Source: Muscardinus avellanarius (lineage: Eukaryota > Chordata > Mammalia > Rodentia > Gliridae). From it: DNA of 64,000 nt. A program made the position numbers and the translations under genes. Within the stretch, counting starts at the first letter, position 1, and every line of letters begins with the position of its first letter. The notes below the pieces were generated by a model. The model did not search any database and had not been told where the DNA came from. It saw only the letters and a program-made list of their open reading frames with translations. The stretch is taken from assembly GCA_963383645.1 (NCBI GenBank), contig OY726567.1, positions 66,678,552-66,742,551 on the forward strand, given 5' to 3'. Below are positions 24,409 to 38,200 of this stretch, piece after piece.

Positions 24409-27400
24409 CAAACAAACAAAAAAACCAAATGTGAACATCTAGCTGGGCATGGTGGTGCACACTTGTAATCCTAGCGCTTGGGAGGCTGAGACAGGAGGAT
24501 CGCACAGGTTGGAAGCCAGCCTCAGCTACTTAGTGAGGCTCTCAGCAACTTAGACCTTATTTACAAATAAAGTATAAAAAAGGTCTGGGAGTATAGCCTG
24601 GAGATAGAAAAGGCCCTGGGTTCCACCCCCAGTACCACACACACACACAGACATACACACACAAAATGTGAACATCTTGCCAGGTATGGTGGCACATACC
24701 TGTAATCCCGTTTCTTGGGAGGCAGAGGAGGATTGCAGGTTCAAGGCTAGCCTGAGCAAGTTAAAACCTGTTTCAAAACAAAAACAGCTGGGGGTGTAGC
24801 TTGGAGGTAGATGGCCTCTGGTTTCCATTCCCAGTACCAAAATTGAATGAATGAACGAATGGTGAGCGTCTCTTGTGCTTGAGGGACTGTGTTGGATTTT
24901 GGAAAGCAACAAGATACAAACATGATCTGTCCATGTCCTTGAGGGCTCAAGAGTTTAAGATGAGATAAGTCTGAGTTTCCTAATAAATGCCTCTGGTATT
25001 ATATGAAAGCACAGGGAGAGACAGGGGGAAATGGAGATCTGAGCAGCTGAGTCTTGGTGCTTGTCTGGCATCTGAAAATCCCGGTGAGAAATAACTTGGG
25101 GTGAGGAGTAACCAGAATTCCAAAAGCAGTTCTTCGAGGCTAAGTCTGGAAAGAAGAGGCCCCCGGGCAAGAGGGGCCTAGCTTTGCACTTGCACCTTCT
25201 GGCATGAGTCTCCGTTTCCTTGTCTCTACAGGTGTAACTTCATGCCCCACTTTGGCCTTGACCCAGACTTTTTCAAGGTGATTCTTCATAATGCTCACCT
25301 GAAGTGCCTGAACCTGTATGGGACCAGTATGTCCGGAGACGGGGTAAAGTCCCTGTGTGAGGCACTCATGCACCCGATGAACAACATTGAAAAGCTGATG
25401 TGAGTCTGTGGGCTGAGGGGCTACCTGCTCTGCTCTCGGCGTGTAATGTGAGGTTTGACTTTGTTTTCTCTTTCTGGAGGTCCCTGGGCCAGCCTCCACC
25501 TCTCCTGCTTTCCATCTTCTCAGTCTCTAAGGCTTCTGGGTAGAAAGATGGGTTGTATGTAGAGGATGAGGCTTCTCTTAGAAGGCGGGCTTCACTCCCT
25601 ACCACCCCACCTCCCAACCTCTCCACTCCTACACCTTCCCACCCCAGATCAAGGCTCCAGGCATCTTGCCCAGTATTTTTTTTTTTTGCCCTCCAGTCAG
25701 CCAAGTCTAGAACTCCATTTCCCCCAAGGATATTAATATATTTTATTTTATTTTTTTGTGGTACTGAGGATGAACCCATGGGCATTCTACCTCTGAGCTA
25801 CACCCCCAGCCCAATTTTTTCTTTACTTTGAAACAGGGTCTCACCGAGTTGCAAAGGGCCTCACTAAGTAGCTGAGGCTGTCTGCGAACCATGATCTTCC
25901 CGTCTTGGCCTCCTGAATGCTGGGATTTACAAGCGTGTACCACCATGCCTGGCTGTCCCAAGGATATTTATGAAAACACTCACGAGTGTGTGGGTGAGAT
26001 CACAGCATGCTCTTCTGACCTGGTAGATGAGGGAGGGAGGGAGAGAGAGACTAGAGAGAGAGAGAGAGAGAGAGACTACTTGCTCAATGCAATTTTTTAC
26101 TCTTGAAAGTGACCTGGGCTGTCCTCATCCTAAAATAGGCAGAGTCAATTTATTTCCCAGCAGAAATAGTCCAGGAAGGTCATTGAGACAGTGAACAGTA
26201 CCAGCTCATGAACTCACTCGGAGAATGTGCTCTTGTCTCCCAGCCCATGGTCTCTAGTCTGCAGTGACTGTTGCAAACGCATGTGTTTGAACACTGCGCA
26301 GAAGTCGTGCATGGAGCCTCGGCATTCATAGAGCAGGCTCTGTGCACAGGTAGCACAGCACATGGGTTGATAAAGGTCACACTGATCATTTCAACTATGT
26401 CCCTTTCACAGCAGCTTTTTCTTCTAACTCTTCATGTGGGAGATCTTGCAAAAACACTTTAGAACTTGGCTCCATTTCGTAGTCATGCCATTTGCTGAAT
26501 GTTTCATGCACTGCATATAGGTAAGATATGGGTAGCAGATTCAAGAAAGGCAGGAGTCAAGTGTAGATGTGCTGTGTTTGGAGTTGCTGTCTCTTTGGGG
26601 AAATGAGCTGTGCTCCTTTCTTTTCTCTTCCTCCCTCCCTCCCTCCCTCGTTGGGTATTGTGGAGGGAGATTCCACAGTCGGGTCCAACTTGGTGGTCAG
26701 TATGGGTCAGTTTGTTCCTTGGAGGATGCCAATGTTTGGAGACATGATTGTCTCAACTGCATGGTGAGGGTGCTGCTGGGCCTCTAATGGGTAGAGTCCT
26801 GGTGCTGCTAAAAGCTCATGGTGTGTGCAGAATGGAACCCAGCCCCCAGAAAGCAATGGTGCTGGGATCGAGAAGCCTCTTCTACCTGGCATAGTACTCT
26901 AGGGTAGTGTGACTCTTCTCCTTTCTCTTCTTCCCAGGGATGTTCTATCTCTGAACTATACCCCTGGCCCTTTTTATTTTGAAATAGGGTCTCAGTGAGT
27001 TACTGAGGCTGGTATCAAACAAAATCTTCCTGTCTCAGCCTCCCAAGCACTGGGATTACAAGTGTGCACCAACATGTCTCACTTATGGATTTTTAAAAAC
27101 GTTTTCTTTGGACTAGGGATTGAATCCAGGAGCATTCTACCTCTAGGTTATACTCTTCGGCCTATTTTTATTTTATTTTCTTAATTTGAAACAGGGTCTT
27201 GCTATGTTGCTGAGGCTGGCCTTGAACCTGTGATCTGCCTCCCAAGTTCTGAGCTTACAGATGTGTTCTACTATACTTGGCTCACATTTTGAATTTTTTT
27301 TGGTACTGGGGATGGAACACAGGAGCATTCTACGTCCGAGCTACACCCCCACCTCTGTTTTTAATTCTTTATTTTGAAATAGGCTTTTACTAAGTTGTAT

Positions 27401-30400
27401 ATGACCTCACTAAGTTTCTGAGGCTTGCCGTGAACCTGCGATCCTCCTGTTTCAGCCTCCCAGTTACTGGAATTATAAATGTGTGCCATCATGCCCAGCT
27501 CACATTTTGAATTTTCGATATCCATTTTATATCTTTCTATTTTCTGTCTATTGCCTGTTCCTTAATATATTAATATAGTTATTGTTTCATTTTTTAGTCT
27601 TAATGCTAAGGATATGAATGGTTTATGCATCATGCCTACTATATTCAATCACTCTGAATTTGTATAGTTAGTCTTTTCTAATTTTTAATTTTATTTTTAT
27701 TTTATTGGTGCATTGTATTCATACATCATAGTGGGATAAAAAAATTGTGTAGATATACATGCACACATCACCCAGTCAGCCCCCATCCAATCCCCACCCC
27801 CTACCCTCCTCAACCCTCCCTCCCATACTTGGCTTAATGATTGATATTGATACATTTGTCTAAATACATCATGTGCCTTTTTCCCCACCTCCCATACCCT
27901 CAGTTAGGTTGCCTTATTTTCTCCTCTATAGGATCTCCTTTTTCACCTGGAGCTCCTCCTTTGACCATTTCACTTCAGCTTTCACATATTAGTGAAAGCA
28001 CCAGATTTCTTACTTTTTGTGACTGACTAATCTTGCTTAGTGTAATGTCCTTCAGTTCCATCCATTTCCCTGAGAATGCAGTAATTGTATATATTTTTTT
28101 AATGGCTGAGTAAAACTCCATTGTGTACATATCCCACAGTTTTGTAATCCATTCATCTGTTGATGAACATCTTGGTTGGTTCCATAGTTTGGCTATGGTG
28201 AATTGCGCAGCTATGAACATAGATATGCATGGATTAGTTTGATAGTTTGGTTTGCTTTCTTTTGGGTAGATACCCACAAGTGGTATTGCTGGATCAAATG
28301 GTAGATTTGTTCCCATTCTTCTGAGGATCCTCCCTACTGTTTTGCAAAGTGGTTGCACTAGTTTGCAATCCCACCGACAGTGTTTTAGAGTTCCCACTCC
28401 TCCACATCCTCATGAGCATCTGTTGTTTGTGTTTTGAATGATTGTCATTCTAATTGGAGTTAGGTGAAATCTCAGGGTAGTTTTGATTTGCATCTCTTTG
28501 ATTGCCAATGATGTTGAACATTTTTTCATGTATTTATTAGTCATTTGAATTTCTTAATAAAGTTCACTTGCCCATTTTTTTTTTTTTGGTGGTACTGGGG
28601 TTCCTAGAAACCCTTTTACCTCAGGGCTACACTCTCAGTTCTATTTTATACTTTTTTTTTTTTAATTTGGAAACAGGGTCTCTTAAGCTAGTGCGGCTGG
28701 CTTTGAACTTACGCGATCCTCCTGTCTCTGCCTCCCAAGCACAGGGATTACAAGCATGTGCCACCATGCCTGGCTCATTTGCTCATTTTTAAATTGGAGT
28801 ATTTGCTTTTTTGGTGTAGAGTTTCTTGAGCTCTCTGTATATTTTAGATATTAGTCCTCTGTCTGAGGAATAGGTGGCAAAAATCTCCCATTCTTTTGGC
28901 TCTTGATTGAGGTTCTTGACAGTTTCCTTTGCTGAACAGAAGCTCTTCAGTTTCATGCAGTCCCACACATTGATTCGCCTTTTAATTTCTTGTGCCTTAT
29001 GGGGTCTTGTTGAGAAAGATATTATCTGTGCCTATGTGTTGCAGTGTTGAACCTATGCCCTCTTCAAGGAGCCTCAAGGTCTCTGGTCTAATTTCCAAGT
29101 CTTTGATCCATCTTGAATTGACTCTTGTGCAGGGTGAGAAGGTGAGATTCAATTCCATTTTTCTGCATTTGGGTAATCAGTTTTGCCAACATCATTTGTT
29201 GAACAGACTGTCCTTGTTTTATTGTATGTTTTTGGTGCCTTTGTCAAATATCATTTGGCTGTGAGTGTGTGGTTTCGTTTCTGAGTCTTGTAATCTGCTC
29301 CATTGGTCTATGTATCTGTTTTTGTGCCAGTACCATGCTATTTTTATTACAGTGGCTTTGTAGTTAGGTATTGTGATTCCTCCTACATGGTTTTTGTTGC
29401 TGAGAACTACTTTAGCTATTCTGGGGTTTTGATTTTTCCAAATGAATTTAAGGTCTGATTTTTCTATGTCTGTGAGGAATGATCTTGGTAATTTAATTGG
29501 TATAACATTGAATCTGTAGATAACTTTTGGAAGTATGGCCATCTTGATGTTTAGTCTGCCTATCCATGAACATGGAAGATCTTTCCATCTTCTAAGATCT
29601 TCTTTGATTTATCTTTTCAGTGTTTTATAATTTTCTTTGCAGAGGTCTTTTACTTCTTTGATTCAGTTTATTCCTAAGTATTTTTTTGTTGTTGGAAATC
29701 CTGAGTGGAAGTATTTTCTGAATTTCTTTTTCAGTAGATTTATGGTTGGTGTACAGAAAAGCTTCTGATTTTTTAAGGTTGATTTCGTATCCAGATACTT
29801 TGCTGAATTTGATCAGTTCTATAAGTCTTTTGGTTGAGTTTGTTGGGTCTTCTAGGTATAGTATCATGTCATCTACAAATAGTGAGAGTTTGAGTTCTTC
29901 TTTTCCTATTTTTACTCCTCTGATTTCCTTTTCTTGCCTTGCTGCTCTGGCTAGAGTCTCAAGTACTATATTGAAGAGAAGTGGTAATAATGGACATCAT
30001 CCTTGTCTTGTTCCTGTTTTTAGGGGGAATTCTCAAAGTTTTTCCCCCATTTAATATGATGTTGGCTGTGGATTTATTGTAGATTGCCTTTATTATGTTG
30101 AGGTATGTTTCTTCTATTCTGATTCTCTGTAGTGTTTTTATCATGAATGGATGTTGGATTTTATCAAAGGCTTTTTCAGCATCTATTGAAATGATCATGT
30201 GATTTTTATCTTTGGTTCTGTTTATATGATGAATCACATGGATTGATTTTTGTATGGTGAACCAGCCTTGCATCCCTGGGATGAAGCCTACCTGGTCATG
30301 GTGTATGATTTTCTTGATGTGGTTTTTGAATGCGTGTTGCTAGTCTTTTGTTTAATAGTTTTGCATCCAAGTTCATCAGAGATATAGGCCTATAGTTTTC

Positions 30401-33400
30401 TTTTCTTGAACTATCTTTATTTGGTTTTAGTATTAATATGATGTTGGCTTTGTAGAATGTATTTTGGAGAGTTCTATTTCTCTCTATTTTCATGAAATAG
30501 ATTGAGGAATATAGGGATTAGCTCTTCTATAAAGGTTTTATAAAATTCACTTGGGAAGCCATCTGGTTCTGGACTTTTCTTAGATGGTAAGGTCTTTATT
30601 GCTGTTTCAAACTCTTTGATTGATATTGTTTGGTCTAAGTGGTTTAAGTTTTCTTTGTCTTCTCGACTTAGTTTAGGAAGGTTGTATTTACCTAGGAAGT
30701 TGTCAGTTTCCTCCAGATTTTTCATTTTGTTGGAGTATAGTTTTTCAAAGTAATTTCTGACAATCCTCTGGATTTTTGCACTGTCTCTTGTGATATCTCC
30801 TTTTTCATCTCTTCAAAATTTGGGTCGATTCTTTTTTTTTTTTTAATTAGACTGGCTAGTGGTTTATCTATCTTACTAATTTTTTTGAGGAACCAGCTTT
30901 TGGTTTTGTTGATTTTCTGTATCATTTTTTATTCTCTATTTCATTTATTTCTTCTCTGATTTTAACAATTTCCTGTCTTCTACTAGCTTTGGGGTTAGAT
31001 TACTCCTGTTTTCCAAGGGCTTTGAGGTGTATCATTAAGTTATTTGTTTGGTGATTTTCTGTCTTATATGAGCACTCAGTGCTATAAATTTCCCTCTTTT
31101 TCTTTTTGATGGTACTAGGGTTCCTGGAATCCCTTCTACCTCCAGGCTACACTCCCAGACCTATTTTTATATTTTTTTTATTTGGAAACAGGGTCTCTTA
31201 AGCCAGCGTGGCTGGCTTCGAACCTGCAGGATCCTCCTGTCTCCGCCTCCCAAGTGCGGGGATTACAAGTGTGCGCCACCACACCCGGCAAATTTCCCTC
31301 TTAATACTGCCTTCAGTGTGTCCCAGAGATTTTGATATATTGTATCTCTATTTTCATTTGTTTTTTAGAAATTTCTTGAGAGATGATTTTTAATTCCTGA
31401 CATGTTGAGATTTTACTTCTGTTTGAAATATTGTTTTTCTTTTTGTCTGTTGGATAGAAATTCTTGTTTCTCTGGTTCTGTCATGTATGTCTTGTTTCTT
31501 CTTTGTACTTAATCTCTTTGGGTATTTTCTCTAGTGCTGGTTTTGAAGACATAAATTCTTTGATCTTCTGTTTTTCATGGCAGATTTTTATTTCCCCTCT
31601 AGTTTGAGAGATAGTTTTGCTGGGTACGAAATTTTGGCTGCAAGTTATTTTCTTTTAGAGTTTGGAATATGCTACTCCAGGCCCTTCTTGGTTTGGGAAG
31701 TCTGGAGTGATTCTGATTGGCTTCCTTCTGAATGTCACTCTGTCTTTTGTTTTAGTTGCCTTTAAGATTCTCTCTTTTACTTCTACATTGGTCATTTTGA
31801 CTATATATATGGCATGGAGAATCTTTTCTTTGATATTGTCTAAAGGGGATCCTGTAAGTTTCCTGTACCTGTGTATCAATATCTTACTCAGTGTTTGGAG
31901 AATTTTCTGCTATTAGTTCATTGAAGAGATTGTTGAGCCCCTTGGTTTCACCTTCTTTTCTCTCCTCTATGCCAATAATTCTTAAGTTGGATCTTTTTAA
32001 ATGGGCCCATATTTCTTCAATGTCTAATTCCTGCTGTCAAGCGAGATTCTACTCTCCATGTGGTCTAAGCAATTGTTTATTGTTTGAATAGATGCCTTTA
32101 CTTCAATGATTGCATCCTTTATTTCTTTCAGACTCTCTCTAAATTCTTTTTGGAATTCCTGTCTTACTTCTACAGTTACATTCTTGACTTGACCTTCTGG
32201 AGATCTCTGAATTTCTGTGTTATCAGGTTCTGTAAATGTGGAGTTGTGGGAGCTCATTGCTCCTTTGTTGTTCCTCCTTTTTATGATTTCAGATGTTCGC
32301 CTTTGTTGCTTTTGGTAGACTTCTCTCAGTTTCTAGGTGTCTGCTGGTATATCTAAGAGGAGTTTGTATTCAACAGTGCAGTTTGAGGAAGGAGGGAAGT
32401 GCAGGAGTGAATGGAAGAATAGGGTAAAATCTCAGAGTCGAATAGAATGAAAGTATGCATTTCGTAGAGCAGAGTATACTAGGGATTAGAGGTAGTAAGG
32501 ATATAGTAGTATTCTGGTAACCGATGAAGAATTTGTGGTATAATGATATAAAGTATATTTTATACAAGATAGGGGAGGGATAGAAAGCAGGAGCAAGCTA
32601 GGAAAGGGATAGTGAGAGGAGGGTTGGTATGTACAAAGGAAGAAGCTTGGGAGAAGGTTTGGAAATAGGTTAAAAATAAACAGAACAAAACCAAAACAAT
32701 AAAACCAACCAGGTATACACACTCATATACAAAAAAAGAACAAAGAACAAACACAACAAAACCCAACCTCCACTACAAATTAATGCAAGTCTACAATTAA
32801 ATCTCTATTTAGCAGATAGGTCTGCTGCAGTCTCTCTCTGCAGAAACTGAGTACCACCTGCCCCCTTCCTATTGTGGGTTTGGTTCTCTGCGACTTTCTC
32901 AGTTTATGTAGATGGCTGATACTGTTTGGGCTGTGTCATGTATTATGTGCAGGTCACTCTCATGCTTTCCACCGGTTTGGAGACTAGATATCTCCCTGCC
33001 ACCATTGGTGATGTTTGCCTCTGAGACCAAACTCACTGTTGAGACTCTGTTCTCCGCACCTAGTGCTGGTCTAGGTTTCACGTTCGCCCTAAATGGGAGG
33101 TCTGTGATGATTTCGGACCTTCTATTAAATGGGTCTAGCTAGATTTTCCTCCCCCCATTTTCTGCTGAGCAAAGCCAGAGTCTGTCAGAGCTTCTGTTAT
33201 GTCCAACAGCAGCCTCCTCTCTCAATTTCTCTGGGCTGTATTGAGAAGTCACAGACCTGGGCTGTGCTGAGCAATCCCTTTTGAGATGGACATCACCTAA
33301 GCTTTAGGAGCTGCTGAGCTGGGACTCTGGGGGGCCCTGGAAGGCTGGGCTGTCGCTCGGTTGATGGCGGCATGTCAGCCGCACCATGTGAGTGGCGGGT

Positions 33401-35235
33401 GCTGAACTCTACTCAGGTTCCCTTGGTGGTATGTTTAGCTCCTTGGAAGTTGTAGGAGGTCTCTTCACAAGCTGGCTAGCAGCCCATGGGTCCACCTTCT
33501 CTCCCTTTAAATCCTTGTCTCTGGTGTTGGCACTGTGTGGGAAAGCTGTGCCACAGTGGCACCCATCGCCCGTGCAGCAGGCGGGGCTGTTTTTCGTTGT
33601 TCTTTTTCCCTCTCAGTTGGTCGCCGCCGCCGCCTCCTCCTCCTCCTCCTCCTCCTCCTCCTCCTCCTCCTCCTCCTTCTCCTTCTGTCTCTGGTGTTTA
33701 TTGTTGCTTTTCCTCTGCTAAACATACTATCTAGTTTTGTAGTGCTCTGTTTTGGGGACAGTGGTGACCAAGTGTTCGCAGGATTCGTAAACGCGGCTGC
33801 TCTCGGTTGCCATCTTCCCCGCCTCTGTATAGTTACTCTTATCAGTAAGTTTTATGCCTTCCTATGCATTATTACTCACTAATGCTTCTTTGTCTGAAGG
33901 ATTTCCTGTTATTGTAGAACAGGTCTGGTAGAGGTATATTCTTCCAACTTCTGCTTGGGAATATTGTTAGCTCCCCTTCGTTTCTAAAGGATAGGTTTGC
34001 TGAGCACAGTTTGTTTTTGGTACTAGAGATTGGACTCGGGGGCATTCTACCTATGAGCTTCACCTCCAGCCATTTTAAAACATTTTTGTTTTGACAAGAG
34101 ATCTTCCCAGGTTGCTGAGGGTCTTGCTATGTGACCATGCCTGTGCCTGGCTGGCCATGTAGTGTTGATGAACAGCTTCTCCACCCCCTACCCCCTTCAG
34201 TATTGAAACCCTCATTCCACTCTCTTCTGGCCTGTAAGGTTTCTGCTGAGAAGTTTGCCATCAGGTGAATTGCAGCACTCCTATGTTTCATTTGTTTTAT
34301 CTTATGGCCTTGTGAATCTTTTTTTTTTTTTTTTTGGTAGTACTGGGGATGGAACCCAGGGGCATTGTACCTCAGAGCTATATCCCTAGGCCTATTTTTT
34401 ATTCTTTATTTGGAAACAGGATCTCACTAAGTTGCAGAGGGCCTCAGTAAGTAGCCGAGGATGTCTGTGAACCCAGATCTTCCTTGTCTCAGCCTCCCAA
34501 ATGCTGGGATTACAGGCGTGTGCCACCACACATGACTTTGTTGTATCTTTGAATATGCTTTCTACTTCTTTGGTGTTCTCAAGGCCTTCTAGAACCCAAA
34601 TGACCCAAAATTTTCTCTTTGAATATTGCCCCCAAGATGTTCCTGGAAGCTTTTTTTCATTTCTCTTCATTCTTTTTTCTCTTCCTATTGTATATTTTCT
34701 AATAACTAGTCTTTGAGCTCACTATTTGATCTGCTATTGATGGCTTCTCTCACTTTTTAAATTTTACTTTTAAGCAGCTCAAGAATTTGTTTTATTTTTA
34801 TTTTTTGCAGACCTAGGGAGGGATTGAACCCAGGGACCTTTTACCTCTGAGCTACATCCCCAGCCCTATTTTTTATTTTCAAACAGGGTCTCCATAAGTC
34901 TCAAAGGCCATACCAAGTAACTGAGCTGGCTGTGAACCTGCAATCCTCCTGTCTCAGCCTCCCAAGTAATGGGATTACAAGAGTGCATCACCACATTCAG
35001 CTTGTTTGATTTTTTAAAATTTCTTAATTTCTCAAGCCCGGCCTGGTGGCACACGCTTGTAATCCCAGCATTCGGGAGGCTGAGACCGGAGGATCCTGGT
35101 TCACAGACAGCCTCAGCTACTTAGTGAGGCCCTCTGCAACTCAGTAAGACCCTGTTTCAAAATAAAGAATACAAAAATAGGGCAGGGAGTGTAGCTTGGA
35201 GGTCAAATGCCCCTGGGTTCCATACCCAGACCCGC

Positions 35236-35266
<31 letters not shown>

Positions 35267-38200
35267 TCTTAATTTCTGTTTTCTTTAAGCTAATTCAGTT
35301 TTCTTAAAATAGTTGTTTTAAATTCTGAGTTCTCACATACTGCTTCCTGTCTGGTCAGTTTCTGGCACCTTATTTTGAGTGCTGAGTGAGGTCATGGTTT
35401 CCTGAGAGCTCCTAATGCTCATTAGTATTGCAGGTCCTTTGGGCATTGAAGGATCATTTATTTTTCCCAGTCTTCCTAATCTGGTTTTGTATCACCTTTC
35501 CAAAAATTCTAAGCTAGCTACTTATTTTCTGAGACTATAGTCACTTCCACTATTTGAGCACTAGATGGTGTACAGATCTAGATATCTCAGAAGTCTGGTG
35601 GTAGGGTGTTGTCACTGTTTCACTACCAGAGTGCAACCCAAGCCAGGTTTTTCTCAAATAATCTGTTGTTGGGTTGTTCAAAAAGAAACAAGAGAGTCCC
35701 CACAGGCTTCATTCAGGTATTGGCCTATATGCTGCCAGCTTTGGGCAGCATCACTGTGTGTGGACCGACCCCGGGCTCTATATTATGTCTGTGGTCACTG
35801 AAGCTACCCAGCTGAGTACCAAACTGAGCCTGCAGCCTGCCAAGAACTTGCATAACACTGGTTTGGGGCCAAGGCTAACACTGCTATGGTATGCCTGTTG
35901 CTGAGATAAACCTACGGCCCAAGACCACTACAGCCAGCCACAGATGCTAGCTGGAAGAGAAGTCCCAGAGGCAGGGGTCACGGGTCTGCCCTTTGCATTG
36001 CAGCTTGTCTAGAGGCTACAGTTGCAGGCTGGCCTAGGGCCGGGGCTTTTAGGAATCTGCCCAGTGTTAGACTTCACCAGCCCCACACTAAGTTTCAGGG
36101 CAAACTCTTATGCTTGTCACCCCGACATACTCCCAGTGAATAGGATCTTGCATCATGCTTTGCTGTCTGAGACTGGGGTGATCTGGTGAAGGCAGACCCT
36201 TGGCCTCCTGGGCTTAAGCTAAGCTGGGTCACACCCAAGTGTCACAGCCACAGTGGCCTGCACAGTCTTGGATACACTGAGGTCCATGCTGTAGCTGGTA
36301 GTGTAACCGAGATGATGAGACTGTCCCACTAGAGCACAGGCCTCTCCCTGGTGCCTAGGAAATACTAGAGTCTCATCTGTGAGCACTGGGCTGGTGATAA
36401 CTGTGCTTCTTAAGCTTAAGGGATGCCCACTGTGGCTACCTGGGCTGATGCTAAGCTGGCCTGAACTAGAGCCTCACAAACGCACGGGAGCTATAGGGGC
36501 ACAGTCTTGGGAGGAGGGCAGGTTCCCCAGGCCCACTCCCAGGCTGGAACTGATACTGGTGACACTTGATCTGTCCCACAGATACTAGTGTCTCTCCTGA
36601 TCCTGAAGCTGCTACAGAGGCTCCAGATGTGAGCTTTGGCCTGCGTGGATTTCCTTCAGTTTTAACGCTTCCTTGGTCTATTGGTGGCAGGCCTGGCTTC
36701 GGGGACTCTGAGGTGAAGCCTGAACAGCTTTTGATCTCTGCTCCCCAGGAGGTGGAGGCCTCCCCCTTCTCCACTCCATCTGTTGTGCCTCTGGAGGTTG
36801 TAGGTGGTTAGTGGAGACTGCAGGTGGTTGGTTTTGCTTCTGGGTCTGGTGCAACTCTCCACGGATGTTGCCCTGGTGGGAGGGGTTGTGGGGCTTTGCC
36901 CAGGACAAGATTACACGATGGTCAGCCTGATACTTGGTTTCAAATCTAAGGTCTGCCCTCAGTTTTCTCTACCTTCACCAAGCACAAGGTACCTCTCTCC
37001 AGGCTGGGCTTCTGGGGGAACTCCTTTCCTTCCTTCAATTTTTTTTTTTTTGGTGGTACTGGGGATGGAACCCTTCTACCTCTGGGCTACACTCCCAGAC
37101 CTATTTTTTTATATTTTATTTGGAAACAGGGTCTCTTAAGCCAGAGAGGCTGGCTTCGAACCTGCGCGATCCTCCTGTCCCTGCCTCCCAGGCACGGGGA
37201 TTACAAGCGTGCGCCACCACGCCCGGCTTCCTTCCTTCAATGGATCTTTCATTTTGCTATACCAGAAACAGGCAGTATGTTCTCTCATCTGACTTCTTTG
37301 GTGTGTGTATAGCTGTTTAGCTTGGTGTGCCTGTGGTGAGATCTGACAGATCTCAGGTGCTGTCTTACTCTGTCTCATGGATTCATAGAATCAAAGTCTT
37401 ACTTCAGTTGACATGACCATGTATTTTAGTCTGTGGTTCTATTTACGTGGTAAATTATGTTTATTGATTTGCCTATGTTGAACCATCCTTGCATCTCTGA
37501 ATTGGTATTGGGGAGATAGTGGTTTCATAGGATGGGTTTTGAGTGTTCCTTTTCACATGGCATAATTTAAGGAGCATTGATATTGATAGTTCTTTAAAGG
37601 TCTGGTCATCTGAGAATCTGTCTGGTCTTGGCTTTTTGTTGGGAGATTGTCTATTACTGCTTCAATCTCATTGCTTGTTATTGGTCTGTTAAGGTCTTCT
37701 ATAACATTTAGGTTCAACTTTGATAGGTCATATATGTCTAGAAATCATTTATTCTAGGTTTTCCATTTGAATGGAAATAGTTCCTAATGACCCTCTGGAT
37801 TTCAGTAGTGCCTATTGGAATATCCGCTGTGGCACTTGTAGTACTGTGATTTATGGTAAGAAATACACATTTTGGTCTTTTTTTGTGGTACTGTGGATGG
37901 AAGCCAAGGGCATTCTACCTCCGAGCTATACCCCCAAGCCATATATATATATATAATATATTTTTGGTGGTGGTACTGGGAATGGAAACCTTCTACCTCT
38001 GGACTATACTGCCAGACCTATTTTATATTTTTATTTGGAAACAGGGTCTCTTAAGCCAGTGAGGTTGGCTTTGAACATGCATGATTCTCCTGTCTCCGCT
38101 TCCCAAGCGCGGGGATTATAAGCATATGTCACCACGCCTGGCTCCTCCCAGCCCTATTTTTAACTCTTTATTTTGAAATAGTCTCACTGGCTGGGCATGG

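Larger units (their letters stand above)
27676..33825 (-). mobile_element. Near full-length L1 with 5' end and TSD
   Basis: Flanked by TGTATAGTTAGTCTT (27661-27675) and TGTATAGTTACTCTT (33826-33840). Right to left: 5' end near CGGGGAAGATGGCAACCGAG, long 5' UTR (32350-33825), ORF1 (about 31440-32260), remnants of ORF2 with reverse transcriptase and C-terminal region (27975-31430), 3' UTR and A-tail. Two group B SINEs sit inside. Only about 150 bp separate the pre-RT region from ORF1, so the endonuclease domain is missing. Confidence 0.85.

Noticed and set aside
24180..24850. CRISPR-like regular repeats
   Set aside because: The repeated words are TSDs around SINEs in a mammalian intron.
33392..33882. 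Poly-Ser, poly-Pro, poly-Leu and poly-Arg frames
   Set aside because: All frames of the (CTC)n run in an L1 5' UTR.
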